Source of the DNA: Natronorubrum aibiense
Lineage (GTDB): Archaea; Halobacteriota; Halobacteria; Halobacteriales; Natrialbaceae
Assembly: GCF_009392895.1 (NCBI RefSeq)
Contig: NZ_CP045488.1
Coordinates: forward strand, 1,302,001-1,366,000
Reading direction: 5' to 3'
DNA length: 64,000 nucleotides
Part shown: in pieces, positions 16,624 to 25,123 of the stretch
How the letters are laid out: each line of letters begins with the position of its first letter
Numbering within the stretch: the first letter of the stretch is position 1
Translations under genes and position numbers: made by a program
Notes under the pieces: generated by a model
Told to the model about the DNA's origin: nothing
The model's input: only the letters and a program-made list of their open reading frames with translations
The model's database searches: none

Positions 16624-17550
16624 ATGTCATTGTGCGTGACGTTTCTGGGGACGGCTGGGGCGATTCCGACGACTGAACGAAACCCGAGTAGTCTCTTCGT
16701 CGCTCGAGAGGGCGACCAACTGTTGTTCGACGCCGGCGAGGGCACCCAGCGCCAGATGATGCGCTTCGGGACCGGCTTTTCGATCTCGCACCTGTTCGTC
16801 ACGCACCTCCACGGCGACCACGTCCTCGGCATTCCGGGGCTTCTCCAGACGATGGCGTTCAATGACCGCGAGGAACCGCTGGCGATCCACACGCCACGCG
16901 GCACGCGCCGGGATATCAAGGGGTTGGTCAACGCCCTCGGTAATCGTCCCTCGTATCCGGTGCGAATCAACGAAGTGGGCGACGGCGACGTCGCCTATCG
17001 GGCAGACGAGTACGAGGTCCGCGTCTTCGGCACCGACCACGACACCCGCTCTGTGGGCTACGCCCTCGTCGAAGACGACCGCAAAGGTCGGTTCGACCGC
17101 GAACACGCCGAGGAACTCGGCGTTCCCGTCGGGCCGAAGTTTTCGAAACTCCACGCGGGTGAGTCGGTCGAACTCGAGGACGGAACTGTCGTCGACCCCG
17201 AGCAGGTCGTCGGCGAGCCCCGACCCGGCCGCTCGATCGTCTACACCGGCGATACGCGACCGACGACGGCGACGATCGAGGTCGCGGACGAGCCCGAACT
17301 GCTGATCCACGACGCCACCTTCGCCGACGACCGCGCCGACCGCGCGGGCTCGACGGCCCACTCGACGGCCCGGCAAGCCGCCGAAATCGCCCGTCGGGCC
17401 GGTGCGGACCGGCTCGCCTTGATGCATCTCTCCTCGCGGTATGCGGGCTACACCGACGACCATCTCGAGCAAGCCCGGACGGTCTTCGACGGCGAGGTGT
17501 TCGTCCCTGAGGACGGACAGACACTAGAGATTCCGTATCCCGGCGAGTGA
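16624..17550 (+). CDS. rnz: Ribonuclease Z
   Basis: 308 residues of the metallo-beta-lactamase fold. The metal motif THLHGDHVLGIPGL is present, with further ligands in FGTDHDTRSVGY, IVYTGDTRPT and LMHLSSRYAG. The length matches the short-form RNase Z of archaea. It cleaves the 3' trailer from tRNA precursors in the cytoplasm. The promoter lies in the 120 bp between the IS left end and the ATG, so the insertion probably did not cut off its transcription. Confidence 0.92.
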   Translation: MSLCVTFLGTAGAIPTTERNPSSLFVAREGDQLLFDAGEGTQRQMMRFGTGFSISHLFVTHLHGDHVLGIPGLLQTMAFNDREEPLAIHTPRGTRRDIKGLVNALGNRPSYPVRINEVGDGDVAYRADEYEVRVFGTDHDTRSVGYALVEDDRKGRFDREHAEELGVPVGPKFSKLHAGESVELEDGTVVDPEQVVGEPRPGRSIVYTGDTRPTTATIEVADEPELLIHDATFADDRADRAGSTAHSTARQAAEIARRAGADRLALMHLSSRYAGYTDDHLEQARTVFDGEVFVPEDGQTLEIPYPGE

Positions 17551-17718
17551 TGGTGTCCCCGCAGCCGCAGTGCCGCCCTCACCGCTGATACCGACAGTGA
17601 TGAGTGCTCTGAAACGACCGGTGCGTTCCGACATTGTCTCTCGATAAATATGTGGTATGCTATCAACACTCAAAGATTTATGTGTCTGGACCGTGTCGAA
17701 ACACGAGGTCAAGCTACA

Positions 17719-17979
17719 ATGGACGTCGAAGAGTGCGACGAAACCACGGCGCACGTTCTCTCTGATGGGACGAGCAGCACGAACCACGGCGGAACCGACA
17801 CCGGCGACTGCGGAATTTCCTACTGTCGGAATACAGCGACCTATCTCGTCGTCCACGAGCCAGCACGGTCGGACCGGCAGCGCGAACGGTACTGTGAGTC
17901 TCACGTTGCGTTGGCCGCCGACGATGTTCGCGCCGATCCTGCCAGGGAGTTGGTCTGTGGGCCTGTGGTACTCGAGTAG
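17719..17979 (+). CDS. Small zinc-finger-like protein, function unknown
   Basis: 86 residues from the ATG at 17719. The frame is open upstream to 17650, but codon use there is poor. Cysteines and a histidine occur as C-x4-C ... C-x2-H (CGISYC and YCESH), consistent with a small treble-clef zinc site. It contains no catalytic motif. It stands alone between rnz and the aminotransferase gene. I do not recognise a family beyond generic haloarchaeal small zinc proteins. Confidence 0.55.
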   Translation: MDVEECDETTAHVLSDGTSSTNHGGTDTGDCGISYCRNTATYLVVHEPARSDRQRERYCESHVALAADDVRADPARELVCGPVVLE

Positions 17980-18140
17980 CGTGCCTCGTCTCGAAGATAC
18001 GCCACTCGAGACGGATTCACGGCCTCGGGATCGCTCCCGTTGGGTACGTCCTGAACCGGCTTCGATGACCGCGCACCCACCATTCGTCGCTGCGGTATCA
18101 AAAGTACCATACCACCCCACGACTCAGTTGACCGTATCAG

Positions 18141-19262
18141 GTGGTTTCTGTGACCGAAAAACGCGAATACAAAGCCGACTATCCCGACAAGACGCTGTAT
18201 ATTCCGGGCCCGACCGAAGTGCGCGATGACGTCATCGAGGTGATGTGCGAGCCGATGTTCGGTCACCGCATGGACCGGATGACCGACCTCTATACGACCA
18301 TCGTCGAGGACACGAAAGAGTTCCTCGGCACCGACAACGAGGTCGTTATCCTCACGGGCTCGGGGACGGAGTTCTGGGAGGCATCGACGCTCAACCTCGT
18401 CGACGAGAACATCCTCGTCCCGACCTGTGGCAGCTTCAGCGAGCGCCATGCCAACGTCGCCGAGCGACTGGGCAAAAACGTCGACCGACTCGAGTACGAG
18501 TGGGGGCAGGCCATCAAACCCGAAGACATTCGCGAGGAACTCGAGGAAAGCGACAAACAGTACGACGTGGTCGCGACCGTAATGAACGAGAGTTCGACGG
18601 GCGTCCGCAACCCCATCGAGGAGATCGGTGACGTCGTCGCCGAGTATCCGGACACCTACTTCGTCGTCGACGCTGTCTCCTCGCTTGGTGGCGACTACGT
18701 CGACATCGACGAGCACAACATCGACGTCATCTTCGCCTCCTCACAGAAAGCATTCGCCATGCCGCCTGGGCTGGCGATCTGTGTCGTCAGCGACGATGCC
18801 TACGAGCGCGAACTCGAGAAAGACTCCGCCTCGTGGTACGGCGGCTTCCAGCGGACGATCGACTACTACGAGCGGAAAGGCCAGACCCACTCCACGCCGG
18901 CGATTCCAATCATGCTCGCCTACCGCAAGCAGATGAAACACATGCTCGAGGAGGGCCACGAAGCACGGAGCGAGCGCCACCGCGAGATGGCCGAGTACGT
19001 CCGAGAGTGGGCCGACGAACACTTCGATATGTTCCCCGAGGAGGGCTACGAGTCCCAGACCGTGGCCTGTATCGAGAACACGCAGGGAATCGACGTCGCC
19101 GAAACGATCGAGACCGTCAACGAGGAGTACGACATGGCCTTTTCGAACGGCTACGGCTCCCAGCTCGGCGAGAAGACGTTCCGTATCGGCCACATGGGCG
19201 AACACGACCTCGAGTCGATCAAGGAACTGACCGACGCTATCGAAGACGTCGCTGACCTCTGA
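18141..19262 (+). CDS. Class V aminotransferase (serine-pyruvate / alanine-glyoxylate type)
   Basis: 373 residues of PLP fold type I. IPGPTEVRDDV opens the domain, ILTGSGTEFWEA binds the PLP phosphate, VVDAVSSLGGDYVDID holds the PLP-stacking aspartate, and SSQKAFAMPPG carries the Schiff-base lysine. Such enzymes transfer amino groups between alanine or serine and glyoxylate, pyruvate or hydroxypyruvate. With serA and serB in the same window, a role in serine/glycine metabolism is possible but not shown. Start is GTG at 18141 or, equally likely, GTG at 18150. A palindromic repeat begins on the last bases of its stop region. Confidence 0.85.
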   Translation: MVSVTEKREYKADYPDKTLYIPGPTEVRDDVIEVMCEPMFGHRMDRMTDLYTTIVEDTKEFLGTDNEVVILTGSGTEFWEASTLNLVDENILVPTCGSFSERHANVAERLGKNVDRLEYEWGQAIKPEDIREELEESDKQYDVVATVMNESSTGVRNPIEEIGDVVAEYPDTYFVVDAVSSLGGDYVDIDEHNIDVIFASSQKAFAMPPGLAICVVSDDAYERELEKDSASWYGGFQRTIDYYERKGQTHSTPAIPIMLAYRKQMKHMLEEGHEARSERHREMAEYVREWADEHFDMFPEEGYESQTVACIENTQGIDVAETIETVNEEYDMAFSNGYGSQLGEKTFRIGHMGEHDLESIKELTDAIEDVADL

Positions 19263-19344
19263 GACGGACCGCTGTAAGTCTTTTCCGGCGCAACCGCGAC
19301 CCGTCCTGTGGTCGCGCCGGTCCATCGTTACAGCAGTCCGTCTC
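19261..19344. repeat. 84-nt palindromic repeat, copy A
   Basis: The outer arms GAGACGGAC-c-GCTGTAA and TTACAGC-a-GTCCGTCTC pair apart from one central base. An inner stem pairs CCGGCGCAACCGC with GGTCGCGCCGG around a GTCCTG loop. It starts on the last two bases of the aminotransferase stop codon and may act as its terminator. A second copy lies at 31694-31775. Confidence 0.75.
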
Positions 19345-19416
19345 GTGTGCTGAACCAACTGATCTGTAGATGTCTGCCCGCAATAGGGTTAACCATCTTC
19401 GGAGCGAATGTGTGGC

Positions 19417-19845
19417 ATGATTGATCAACCAGTAGGAGATGTGATGACACGCTCGGTGCGCACCATCAATAGAGAGACAACGGCGTGTGATGTTGCCGTC
19501 CTCTTCGCAGAGCATAACATTGGTTCTACGGTGGTGGTTGCGCCCGAGACGGGCGATATCACTGGTATCGTGACCGAGTCAGATCTCATGCAGCAAGTTG
19601 CAGCAGGCGCTGATATCGAATCCGTCCGTGTCGACTCGTTTCTGTCTGCGCCGGTCATCACGATCGACAGCGCAGAGAGCATCCACACAGCAGCCGACGT
19701 GATGAAAGAGCACTCAATCCGGCGGCTCCCTGTCGTTGACGATGGCGACCTCGTCGGCATCCTCACAACGACTAATCTCACCCATTATCTACCACGCTTG
19801 CGCAAGACGATCCTTCATGAGCGGAACGAACGTTCCGGGCAGTGA
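19417..19845 (+). CDS. CBS-pair domain protein
   Basis: 142 residues made almost wholly of two CBS motifs: VGDVMTRSVRTINRETTACDVAVLFAEHNIGSTVVV and DSFLSAPVITIDSAESIHTAADVMKEHSIRRLPVVDDGDLVGILTTTNL, each given here only as a landmark. CBS pairs bind adenine nucleotides and regulate partner proteins. No enzyme domain is fused. The ATG at 19417 is chosen over the ATG at 19408. Codon use is visibly A/T-richer than in neighbouring genes, which hints at horizontal transfer or low expression. Confidence 0.8.
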   Translation: MIDQPVGDVMTRSVRTINRETTACDVAVLFAEHNIGSTVVVAPETGDITGIVTESDLMQQVAAGADIESVRVDSFLSAPVITIDSAESIHTAADVMKEHSIRRLPVVDDGDLVGILTTTNLTHYLPRLRKTILHERNERSGQ

Positions 19846-20024
19846 TTGTTCTTTTCGCAGTGACTGTCATCACTCTCTGACTGTCGAAGCGTGCTGAAGA
19901 CGCGCCCTGTCTCTTGTACAGCCGCGAGAACATACATTTCAACTGACAGAAAGCCTAGCGGCAAGTGCGCATCTGTGGTTGCTGAATCGACCGTTCTAAA
20001 ATTGGGATATCCTCTGCTCCGCTC

Positions 20025-20375
20025 TCAATTTTTGGGTTCGACCTTGCCTGCGAAGGTTTGGAAGTCAATCGTCTCTTCGGGGACATAGAACGTGTCGGTA
20101 CAGAACTCGTAGCTGTTGTCCGGCGTTTCGGCGTGCCACAGGAGGTAGGCGAACTCATCCTCGACGATGGTGTCATCCACTTCAATGGTCGCCCCTTCTT
20201 GGGCAAATTCGTCGAACAGATCCGCAAACAGCTCCTCGATTTCGTCGAGACCTCGGAAGACTCCCATGTTCGTGATGACTACTGAGTCATCACCGTAGTC
20301 GGCCATGATCTCCTCGAGTTCCTGATTGGCGAACGCGTCAAGATGGTGGTCGAGCACGGCGTTTGTATCACTCAT
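20025..20375 (-). CDS. SnoaL-like / NTF2-fold protein
   Basis: 116 residues of the cone-shaped alpha+beta SnoaL_2/DUF4440 type: LDHHLDAFANQELEEIMADYGDDSVVITNMGVFRGLDEI is a typical opening helix and strand pair, and EFAYLLWHAET a later strand. Family members include small isomerases and ligand-binding proteins, but key residues vary too much for a reaction to be assigned. It stands alone between two intergenic regions of about 180 and 200 bp. The base composition is lower in G+C than in the core genes around it. Confidence 0.7.
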   Translation of the reverse strand: MSDTNAVLDHHLDAFANQELEEIMADYGDDSVVITNMGVFRGLDEIEELFADLFDEFAQEGATIEVDDTIVEDEFAYLLWHAETPDNSYEFCTDTFYVPEETIDFQTFAGKVEPKN

Positions 20376-20578
20376 AGCTTGTTGTCCGGGTGCGCGTACA
20401 ACGAACAGTCATATAGTGTTTACACGGAGTAGCACCAACTTCGTTCTGTTTGACGGGGTGGAAGTCCGAATTTTTCACCCGCTGAGTTAATTTCGAATCC
20501 GATTCTGAATATAATAGCCACAGAAAGTCGACGAGAACCCGCGTCGGATTTATACGCTACTCGCCCCTAGAGCCGCCT

Positions 20579-22552
20579 GTGAGTACGCGAACGAGTGCCC
20601 TCGATGCAGTCGTCTTCGGGGTCGATATTCAAAGCGGTGACGTGCGGGGCGATGCGCCGTCGTACGCCCTCGTGGTCTACGACGGTGACGACCTCACGCG
20701 GGACGTCGTCACTCACCGCAAACTCCGGCGGCTGATCGACGACAAGGAGCCGGCGATCATCGCGACGGACAACATGTACGAGCTGGCAGCCGACAAGGAC
20801 CAGCTGATTCACTTCCTCGGCTCGCTGCCTTCCGAGACGATGCTCGTGCAGGTAACGGGTGCCGAACAGCCCGAACCGCTCTCTCGAGTCGCGAAACGCC
20901 ACGGGATCCCCTACGGCAAACAGCCGATGCAAGAGGCCGAAGCCGCGGCCCGGCTGGCCGCCCACAACGTCGGCCACGAGGTCTCTGCGTTTACGGATAC
21001 GACCGAGGTCAAGGTCTCGAGGGGGCGCTCGACCGGCAGCGGTGGCTGGAGCGAGGACCGCTACACGCGTCGCATCCACGGCTCGGTTCGGAAGCGAACC
21101 CGAGAGGTCGAGTCCGCACTCGAGGACGCAAACCTCGAGTACGATCGGGAGATCCGGGAGGCCTACGGCGGCTACGCGAACGCCGTCTTCACCGTCTCCG
21201 CCCGCCCCAGCGACATCCCCGTCTCGAGAAATCGGTCGGGCGACGTCCGCGTCGAGATCGAACGCGAGCGCCGAGACGGGATCGAGTTCCGCCCGCTCGC
21301 CAAACGACGGGATCACGTTATCGTCGGTATCGATCCCGGCACGACGACCGCAGCCGCGATCGTTTCCCTCGAGGGTGAGGTGTTAGACGTCTGGAGTTCG
21401 CGGACCAGCGACACCGCCGACGTGATCGAGTGGATCGTCGAACGGGGTCGTCCGATCATCGTCGCCGCGGACGTAACGCCGATGCCCGAGACGGTCGAGA
21501 AGTTTCGCCGGAGCTTCGACGCGGCGGGCTGGAACCCCTCGAGCGATCTGCCGATCGACGAGAAACAACACCGCACGCGTCACGACCCCTACGACGACGA
21601 CCACCAGCGCGACGCGATGGCCGCGGCGCTGTATGCCTTCGACGCCCACGAAAACCAGTTCGAGCGCATCGCCACCAAGCTCCCGCCGGGGCTCGACCGC
21701 GGCGAGGTGACGGCGCGCGTCGTCGCCGGCGAGGAGAGCGTCGAAGCCGTGCTCAGGGATTTAGACGACGACGAAGAACCCGAGTCGGAGTCGACTGACC
21801 ACGAACCGCGCGAGCTGACGCCCGAGGAACAGCGGATCAAAGACCTCGAGCGACAGGTCGAGCGCCTCCAATCACACGTCGGGACGCTCGAGGAGCGACT
21901 CGAGGACCGCGACGAGCGCATCGATGACCTCGAGACCGAACTCAGCGTCGCCCGTCGCGAGGAACGAACGAAAGTCCGCAAAGACCGTGAGGTCTCCCGA
22001 CTCGAGCGGAAGGCAGATCGCTTGGAGCGCGAACGCGACGCGGCCCGTGAGGAGGTGGACGATCTCGAGCGGAAAGTCGAGCGGATGAAAGCGCTCTGGA
22101 AGCTCGACCACTCGAACTTCAGTGACGTTTCGGCCGAAAAAGAGGGGCTGGTCCCAGTCAAGGTCGTCGAGAAGTTCACGAAGGGCGCGCTCCGCGAGGC
22201 CAACGAGCAGTACGGGATCGCAGCCGGCGACATCGTCTTCTTACGTGATGCGAGTGGGGCGGGCCGCTCGACGGCCGAACTGCTCGCCGAGTTCGAACCG
22301 CGGGTCGTCCTGAAACAGGGCGGGCTCTCGGAGGTCGCCGACGAGATCCTCTTCGATGCCGAGATTCCAGTCGGGCCCGCAGATGACGTCGCCATGCAGG
22401 AAGTCGACGAACTCGCCGTCGCCCGCGAGGACGACGTCGAGGCGGTCATCGACGACTGGCACGACCGCGCAGCAGAACGAAAGCGCGACCGCAAGGCGGC
22501 GATGGTCGATCAACTCATCAGCGAACACCGAGCGGGCGACAATCAGGTGTGA
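20579..22552 (+). CDS. DUF460 protein with RNase H-like fold and coiled coil
   Basis: 657 residues starting with GTG. The N-terminal half (about 10-380) is the archaeal DUF460 domain with a RNase H/RuvC-like look: VVFGVDIQSGDV and later VIVGIDPGTTTAAAIVSLEG carry aspartates after hydrophobic strands, and DDDHQRDAMAAALYAFDAH resembles a closing acidic helix. A heptad-rich charged coiled coil occupies about 415-510. The C-terminal 140 residues form a compact domain. DUF460 proteins have been suggested to act on nucleic acid, but no activity is established as far as I know. Confidence 0.8.
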   Translation: MSTRTSALDAVVFGVDIQSGDVRGDAPSYALVVYDGDDLTRDVVTHRKLRRLIDDKEPAIIATDNMYELAADKDQLIHFLGSLPSETMLVQVTGAEQPEPLSRVAKRHGIPYGKQPMQEAEAAARLAAHNVGHEVSAFTDTTEVKVSRGRSTGSGGWSEDRYTRRIHGSVRKRTREVESALEDANLEYDREIREAYGGYANAVFTVSARPSDIPVSRNRSGDVRVEIERERRDGIEFRPLAKRRDHVIVGIDPGTTTAAAIVSLEGEVLDVWSSRTSDTADVIEWIVERGRPIIVAADVTPMPETVEKFRRSFDAAGWNPSSDLPIDEKQHRTRHDPYDDDHQRDAMAAALYAFDAHENQFERIATKLPPGLDRGEVTARVVAGEESVEAVLRDLDDDEEPESESTDHEPRELTPEEQRIKDLERQVERLQSHVGTLEERLEDRDERIDDLETELSVARREERTKVRKDREVSRLERKADRLERERDAAREEVDDLERKVERMKALWKLDHSNFSDVSAEKEGLVPVKVVEKFTKGALREANEQYGIAAGDIVFLRDASGAGRSTAELLAEFEPRVVLKQGGLSEVADEILFDAEIPVGPADDVAMQEVDELAVAREDDVEAVIDDWHDRAAERKRDRKAAMVDQLISEHRAGDNQV

Positions 22553-22576
22553 GCCGCGCCCGCGTTCGGTTTCGGG

Positions 22577-22831
22577 TTACTCTGGGGAGCCTGTCGGCGA
22601 CAGCACTTGTGGCACCTCTTCGACCTCGAGTTCGTCGGTCAGGTCCTCCGGCTCGTCGACCGGACCGTTGACGAACAGCGCGTGCCCGATAAAGACGATC
22701 GCGATGACGCCGAAGACGGCGATCGCGAGCTCGAGTGGGACCGGCGTCAAGTAGCCGATCCCGGCACCGAGGCCGAGACTCACGGCGATACAGGCCAACA
22801 CGAGATCGTAATAGTGGAGCGTGTATCCCAT
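22577..22831 (-). CDS. Small haloarchaeal membrane protein (84 aa)
   Basis: 84 residues with two hydrophobic helices (about 8-30 and 34-54) followed by an acidic, Pro-rich tail (NGPVDEPEDLTDELEVEEV). No motif of known function. It is convergent with the DUF460 gene, 24 bp apart. The ATG at 22831 is the only sensible start. It may form a unit with the 59-residue membrane peptide just upstream on the same strand. Confidence 0.65.
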   Translation of the reverse strand: MGYTLHYYDLVLACIAVSLGLGAGIGYLTPVPLELAIAVFGVIAIVFIGHALFVNGPVDEPEDLTDELEVEEVPQVLSPTGSPE

Positions 22832-22895
22832 ACGTCCTCGAGGTGACGGAGCGACAAAACCCTTCGCTGCAGCGTCGCCAGACTTCGACTGGCCG

Positions 22896-23075
22896 TCAGA
22901 ACATCCCGAAGCTCTGGAGCATGCCGGAAATCAACGCTTTGACGACGATGCCGAGACCGGCGAGGACGAGTGCCATGCCAGCGGCGATCAGGAGGTTCTG
23001 AGAGGCGATCAGTCCGACACCGGCGAGAAGGATCAGGAGACCGGCGATTCCTTGCGGACCGAGGTTTTTCAGCAT
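22896..23075 (-). CDS. 59-residue membrane peptide (DUF7470-like)
   Basis: A short frame from ATG (23073-23075) to TGA (22896-22898). It encodes MLKNLGPQGIAGLLILLAG and continues with a second hydrophobic span (LLIAAGMALVLAGLGIVV) and a short tail ending QSFGMF. The two helices and the G/A-rich interface are typical of haloarchaeal micro-membrane proteins. Codon third positions are G/C-rich like those of real genes here. Function unknown. Confidence 0.65.
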   Translation of the reverse strand: MLKNLGPQGIAGLLILLAGVGLIASQNLLIAAGMALVLAGLGIVVKALISGMLQSFGMF

Positions 23076-23200
23076 ACGAAGGGCTGGCCAGCCGAGGGAA
23101 ATAAACGGCGTGGTTTTCCGGGTTCCGTGGTCGACGACGGTCCGGAGACTGTCAACTGAATCGATAAAGGGTTAAACCGCTCGAATGTGAACTACGGGCC

Positions 23201-23491
23201 ATGAGTGACGACGGTGAGGGCGGTCGGAAGAACCTCCGGATGCCTGAGGACGACGAGGTTTTCGCGACCGTCACGAACATGCTCGGAGCGAACCGCGTGA
23301 AAGTACGCTGTGCAGACGGCAAAGAGCGCACGGCACGCATCCCCGGTAAGATGCAAAAACGCATCTGGATCCGCGAGGACGACGTCGTTCTCGTCGAGCC
23401 GTGGGACTGGCAGGACGAGAAAGCCGACATCACCTGGCGCTACGAGAAAAGCGAAGCCGACCAACTCCGCCGCGAAGGCCACATTCAGTAA
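23201..23491 (+). CDS. eif1A: Translation initiation factor aIF-1A (eIF-1A)
   Basis: 96 residues: an N-terminal basic-polar segment, then the S1/IF1-type OB fold with [32 protein letters not shown] and the closing [12 protein letters not shown]. These are signature features of archaeal aIF-1A, which binds the A site of the small ribosomal subunit and promotes scanning and start-site selection. The length is normal. It is transcribed divergently from the small membrane peptides. Confidence 0.93.
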   Translation: MSDDGEGGRKNLRMPEDDEVFATVTNMLGANRVKVRCADGKERTARIPGKMQKRIWIREDDVVLVEPWDWQDEKADITWRYEKSEADQLRREGHIQ

Positions 23492-23638
23492 GTCCACCCG
23501 TCTGTGCTGTGCGTACAGCGAGACGGCGTCACCGACGGCCATGCTTGCGGACCGAACTGCGTTCTCTCGAGACTTCTGCCTGGTAGCGGAGCCGATACCG
23601 CTCGTTTGTTAGCTCGAGGTCGATGAACCGCGGCTGGG

Positions 23639-24298
23639 TCACTCGATTTGTACGTCGCCGATCATCGTCATTTCGTGGGGCGCACAGACGTACTGTGCTA
23701 TCTCGGAACTGGCTGTGAACTCGAGGAACTGACCGTCGCCACCCTCAGAAGTCAGCTCCGTCGCGAGATCGTCGACGACGTTCCCGTCCACGTCTCGGAG
23801 CTCGAGGTTGTGCATCATGCCGTCGCCGTCGGCCCAGCCAATCTCGTAGGTCTCGCTGTCCTCGAGGACGAGCGTCGGGTTTTCGACACTCTCGATCGGC
23901 GCTGGCTCGAGTCCCTCCCACGCGGCCGTCCCGCCGTAGAGGGTGATGCGCGTTCCCGGCTCGATTGCGATCGGCCCCACCGACTCGGTCTCCTCGTGGT
24001 CGTCGTCCGATGGCATGTCATCCTCGAGATCGGACTCGGACGCTGTCTCCTCGTCGTCGGCCGACGCGTCCGCGTTGACATCCGCTGCGTCGGATTCGTC
24101 GGTCGCGTCGCTCGAGGCTGTCTCGGTTTCTGTGCCGTCAGTATCGTCATCGGTTCCGTTCGTCTCGCCACCGGCGCCGAGTGATGAGTCGGAATCGACG
24201 CGGCTCCGGTCGAGACAGCCTGCGACGATCGACACGACTGCCGATCCGCCGGCGACTTGAAGCACTGCTCGGCGCCTTACCCGATTCTTGTCATTCAC
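23639..24298 (-). CDS. Halocyanin-like cupredoxin lipoprotein, paralogue 1
   Basis: 219 residues. The N-terminus has a twin-arginine signal and lipobox (NRVRRRAVLQV ... VSIVAGC), so the protein should be exported folded and lipid-anchored on the outer face of the membrane. An Asp/Glu/Thr/Ser-rich linker of about 75 residues follows. The C-terminal 110 residues are a plastocyanin-type fold with all four type I copper ligands recognisable: His in MMHNLEL, and Cys-His-Met in YVCAPHEMTM. It likely carries electrons in the respiratory chain. A TATA-like TTTATATC lies about 25 nt upstream, indicating a leaderless mRNA. Confidence 0.8.
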   Translation of the reverse strand: MNDKNRVRRRAVLQVAGGSAVVSIVAGCLDRSRVDSDSSLGAGGETNGTDDDTDGTETETASSDATDESDAADVNADASADDEETASESDLEDDMPSDDDHEETESVGPIAIEPGTRITLYGGTAAWEGLEPAPIESVENPTLVLEDSETYEIGWADGDGMMHNLELRDVDGNVVDDLATELTSEGGDGQFLEFTASSEIAQYVCAPHEMTMIGDVQIE

Positions 24299-24518
24299 AT
24301 GTCTACTTCACACCCTAATTGATATAAAAATAGTACATTATGGTCGGGGAACATTTCGGTGGCACGGTCTCGAGCCCGACGGAGACGTGACTGTCATGGC
24401 GCGAACGTCAACACCGTATTGTCCGAACGGTCGGCACGTGGATGGCGAGCGGCCACTCCACGGGTCCGTGTCTAACGGTACGGTGCGCTGCTGTCAAAAA
24501 AACGTCTATAGAAACGTG

Positions 24519-24995
24519 TTATTCGACCTGAAGGTCGCCGATCATCGACGTCTGGTGTGGGTTGCAGACGTAGGTCGTCATGTCGGAGCTCGCCGTGAAC
24601 TCGAGGAACTGGTCGTCGCCACCCTCGGAGGCCTCGTCCGTCGAGAGGTCGTCGATGACTTCGTCGTTCTCGTCCCAGATTTCGATGTTGTGGGTCTGGC
24701 CGTCGCCTTCGTTCCAGCCAATCGTGTAGTCCTCGCCTTCCGTGAGGACGAGCGTCGGGTTCGTGGTATCAGCGATGTCGGACGGCTCCTCGCCCTGCCA
24801 GCCGGACGTCTCGGCGTAGAGGACGATTTCCGTGCCTGCTTCGATCTCGTAGGAGTCGCCACCGTCGCCACCGTTCTCGTCACCGTTACCCTCGCCACCG
24901 TCGTCGCTGGAACAACCGGCGACGAGTGCGGTTGCTGCTGCTGCGCCCGTGACCTTCAGCGTCTTCCGCCGCGTGATTGGGTTATCTCGTGCCAT
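24519..24995 (-). CDS. Halocyanin-like cupredoxin lipoprotein, paralogue 2
   Basis: 158 residues; shares the domain and C-terminal motif (SEGGDxQFLEFTASS ... YVC-x-PH) with the neighbouring gene, so the two arose by duplication. The N-terminus has a twin-arginine lipoprotein signal (PITRRKTLKVTG ... VAGC). The linker is short and Gly/Asp-rich. Copper ligands: His in QTHNIEI, then Cys, His and Met in YVCNPHQTSM. A TATA-like TTTTTATG sits about 27 nt before the ATG. The two genes are 220 bp apart with separate promoters, which suggests independent control. Confidence 0.82.
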   Translation of the reverse strand: MARDNPITRRKTLKVTGAAAATALVAGCSSDDGGEGNGDENGGDGGDSYEIEAGTEIVLYAETSGWQGEEPSDIADTTNPTLVLTEGEDYTIGWNEGDGQTHNIEIWDENDEVIDDLSTDEASEGGDDQFLEFTASSDMTTYVCNPHQTSMIGDLQVE

Positions 24996-25123
24996 CGACT
25001 ATGAATTAGAATTCCGTGCATAAAAATGGATATCCTCCGTCGTTACGCTGTCATGCGTTTTCATACCACATTGATCTGCTGTATTTCTCAGCCAATGACT
25101 GGTTGGAATCTCCACGAGGGCGG

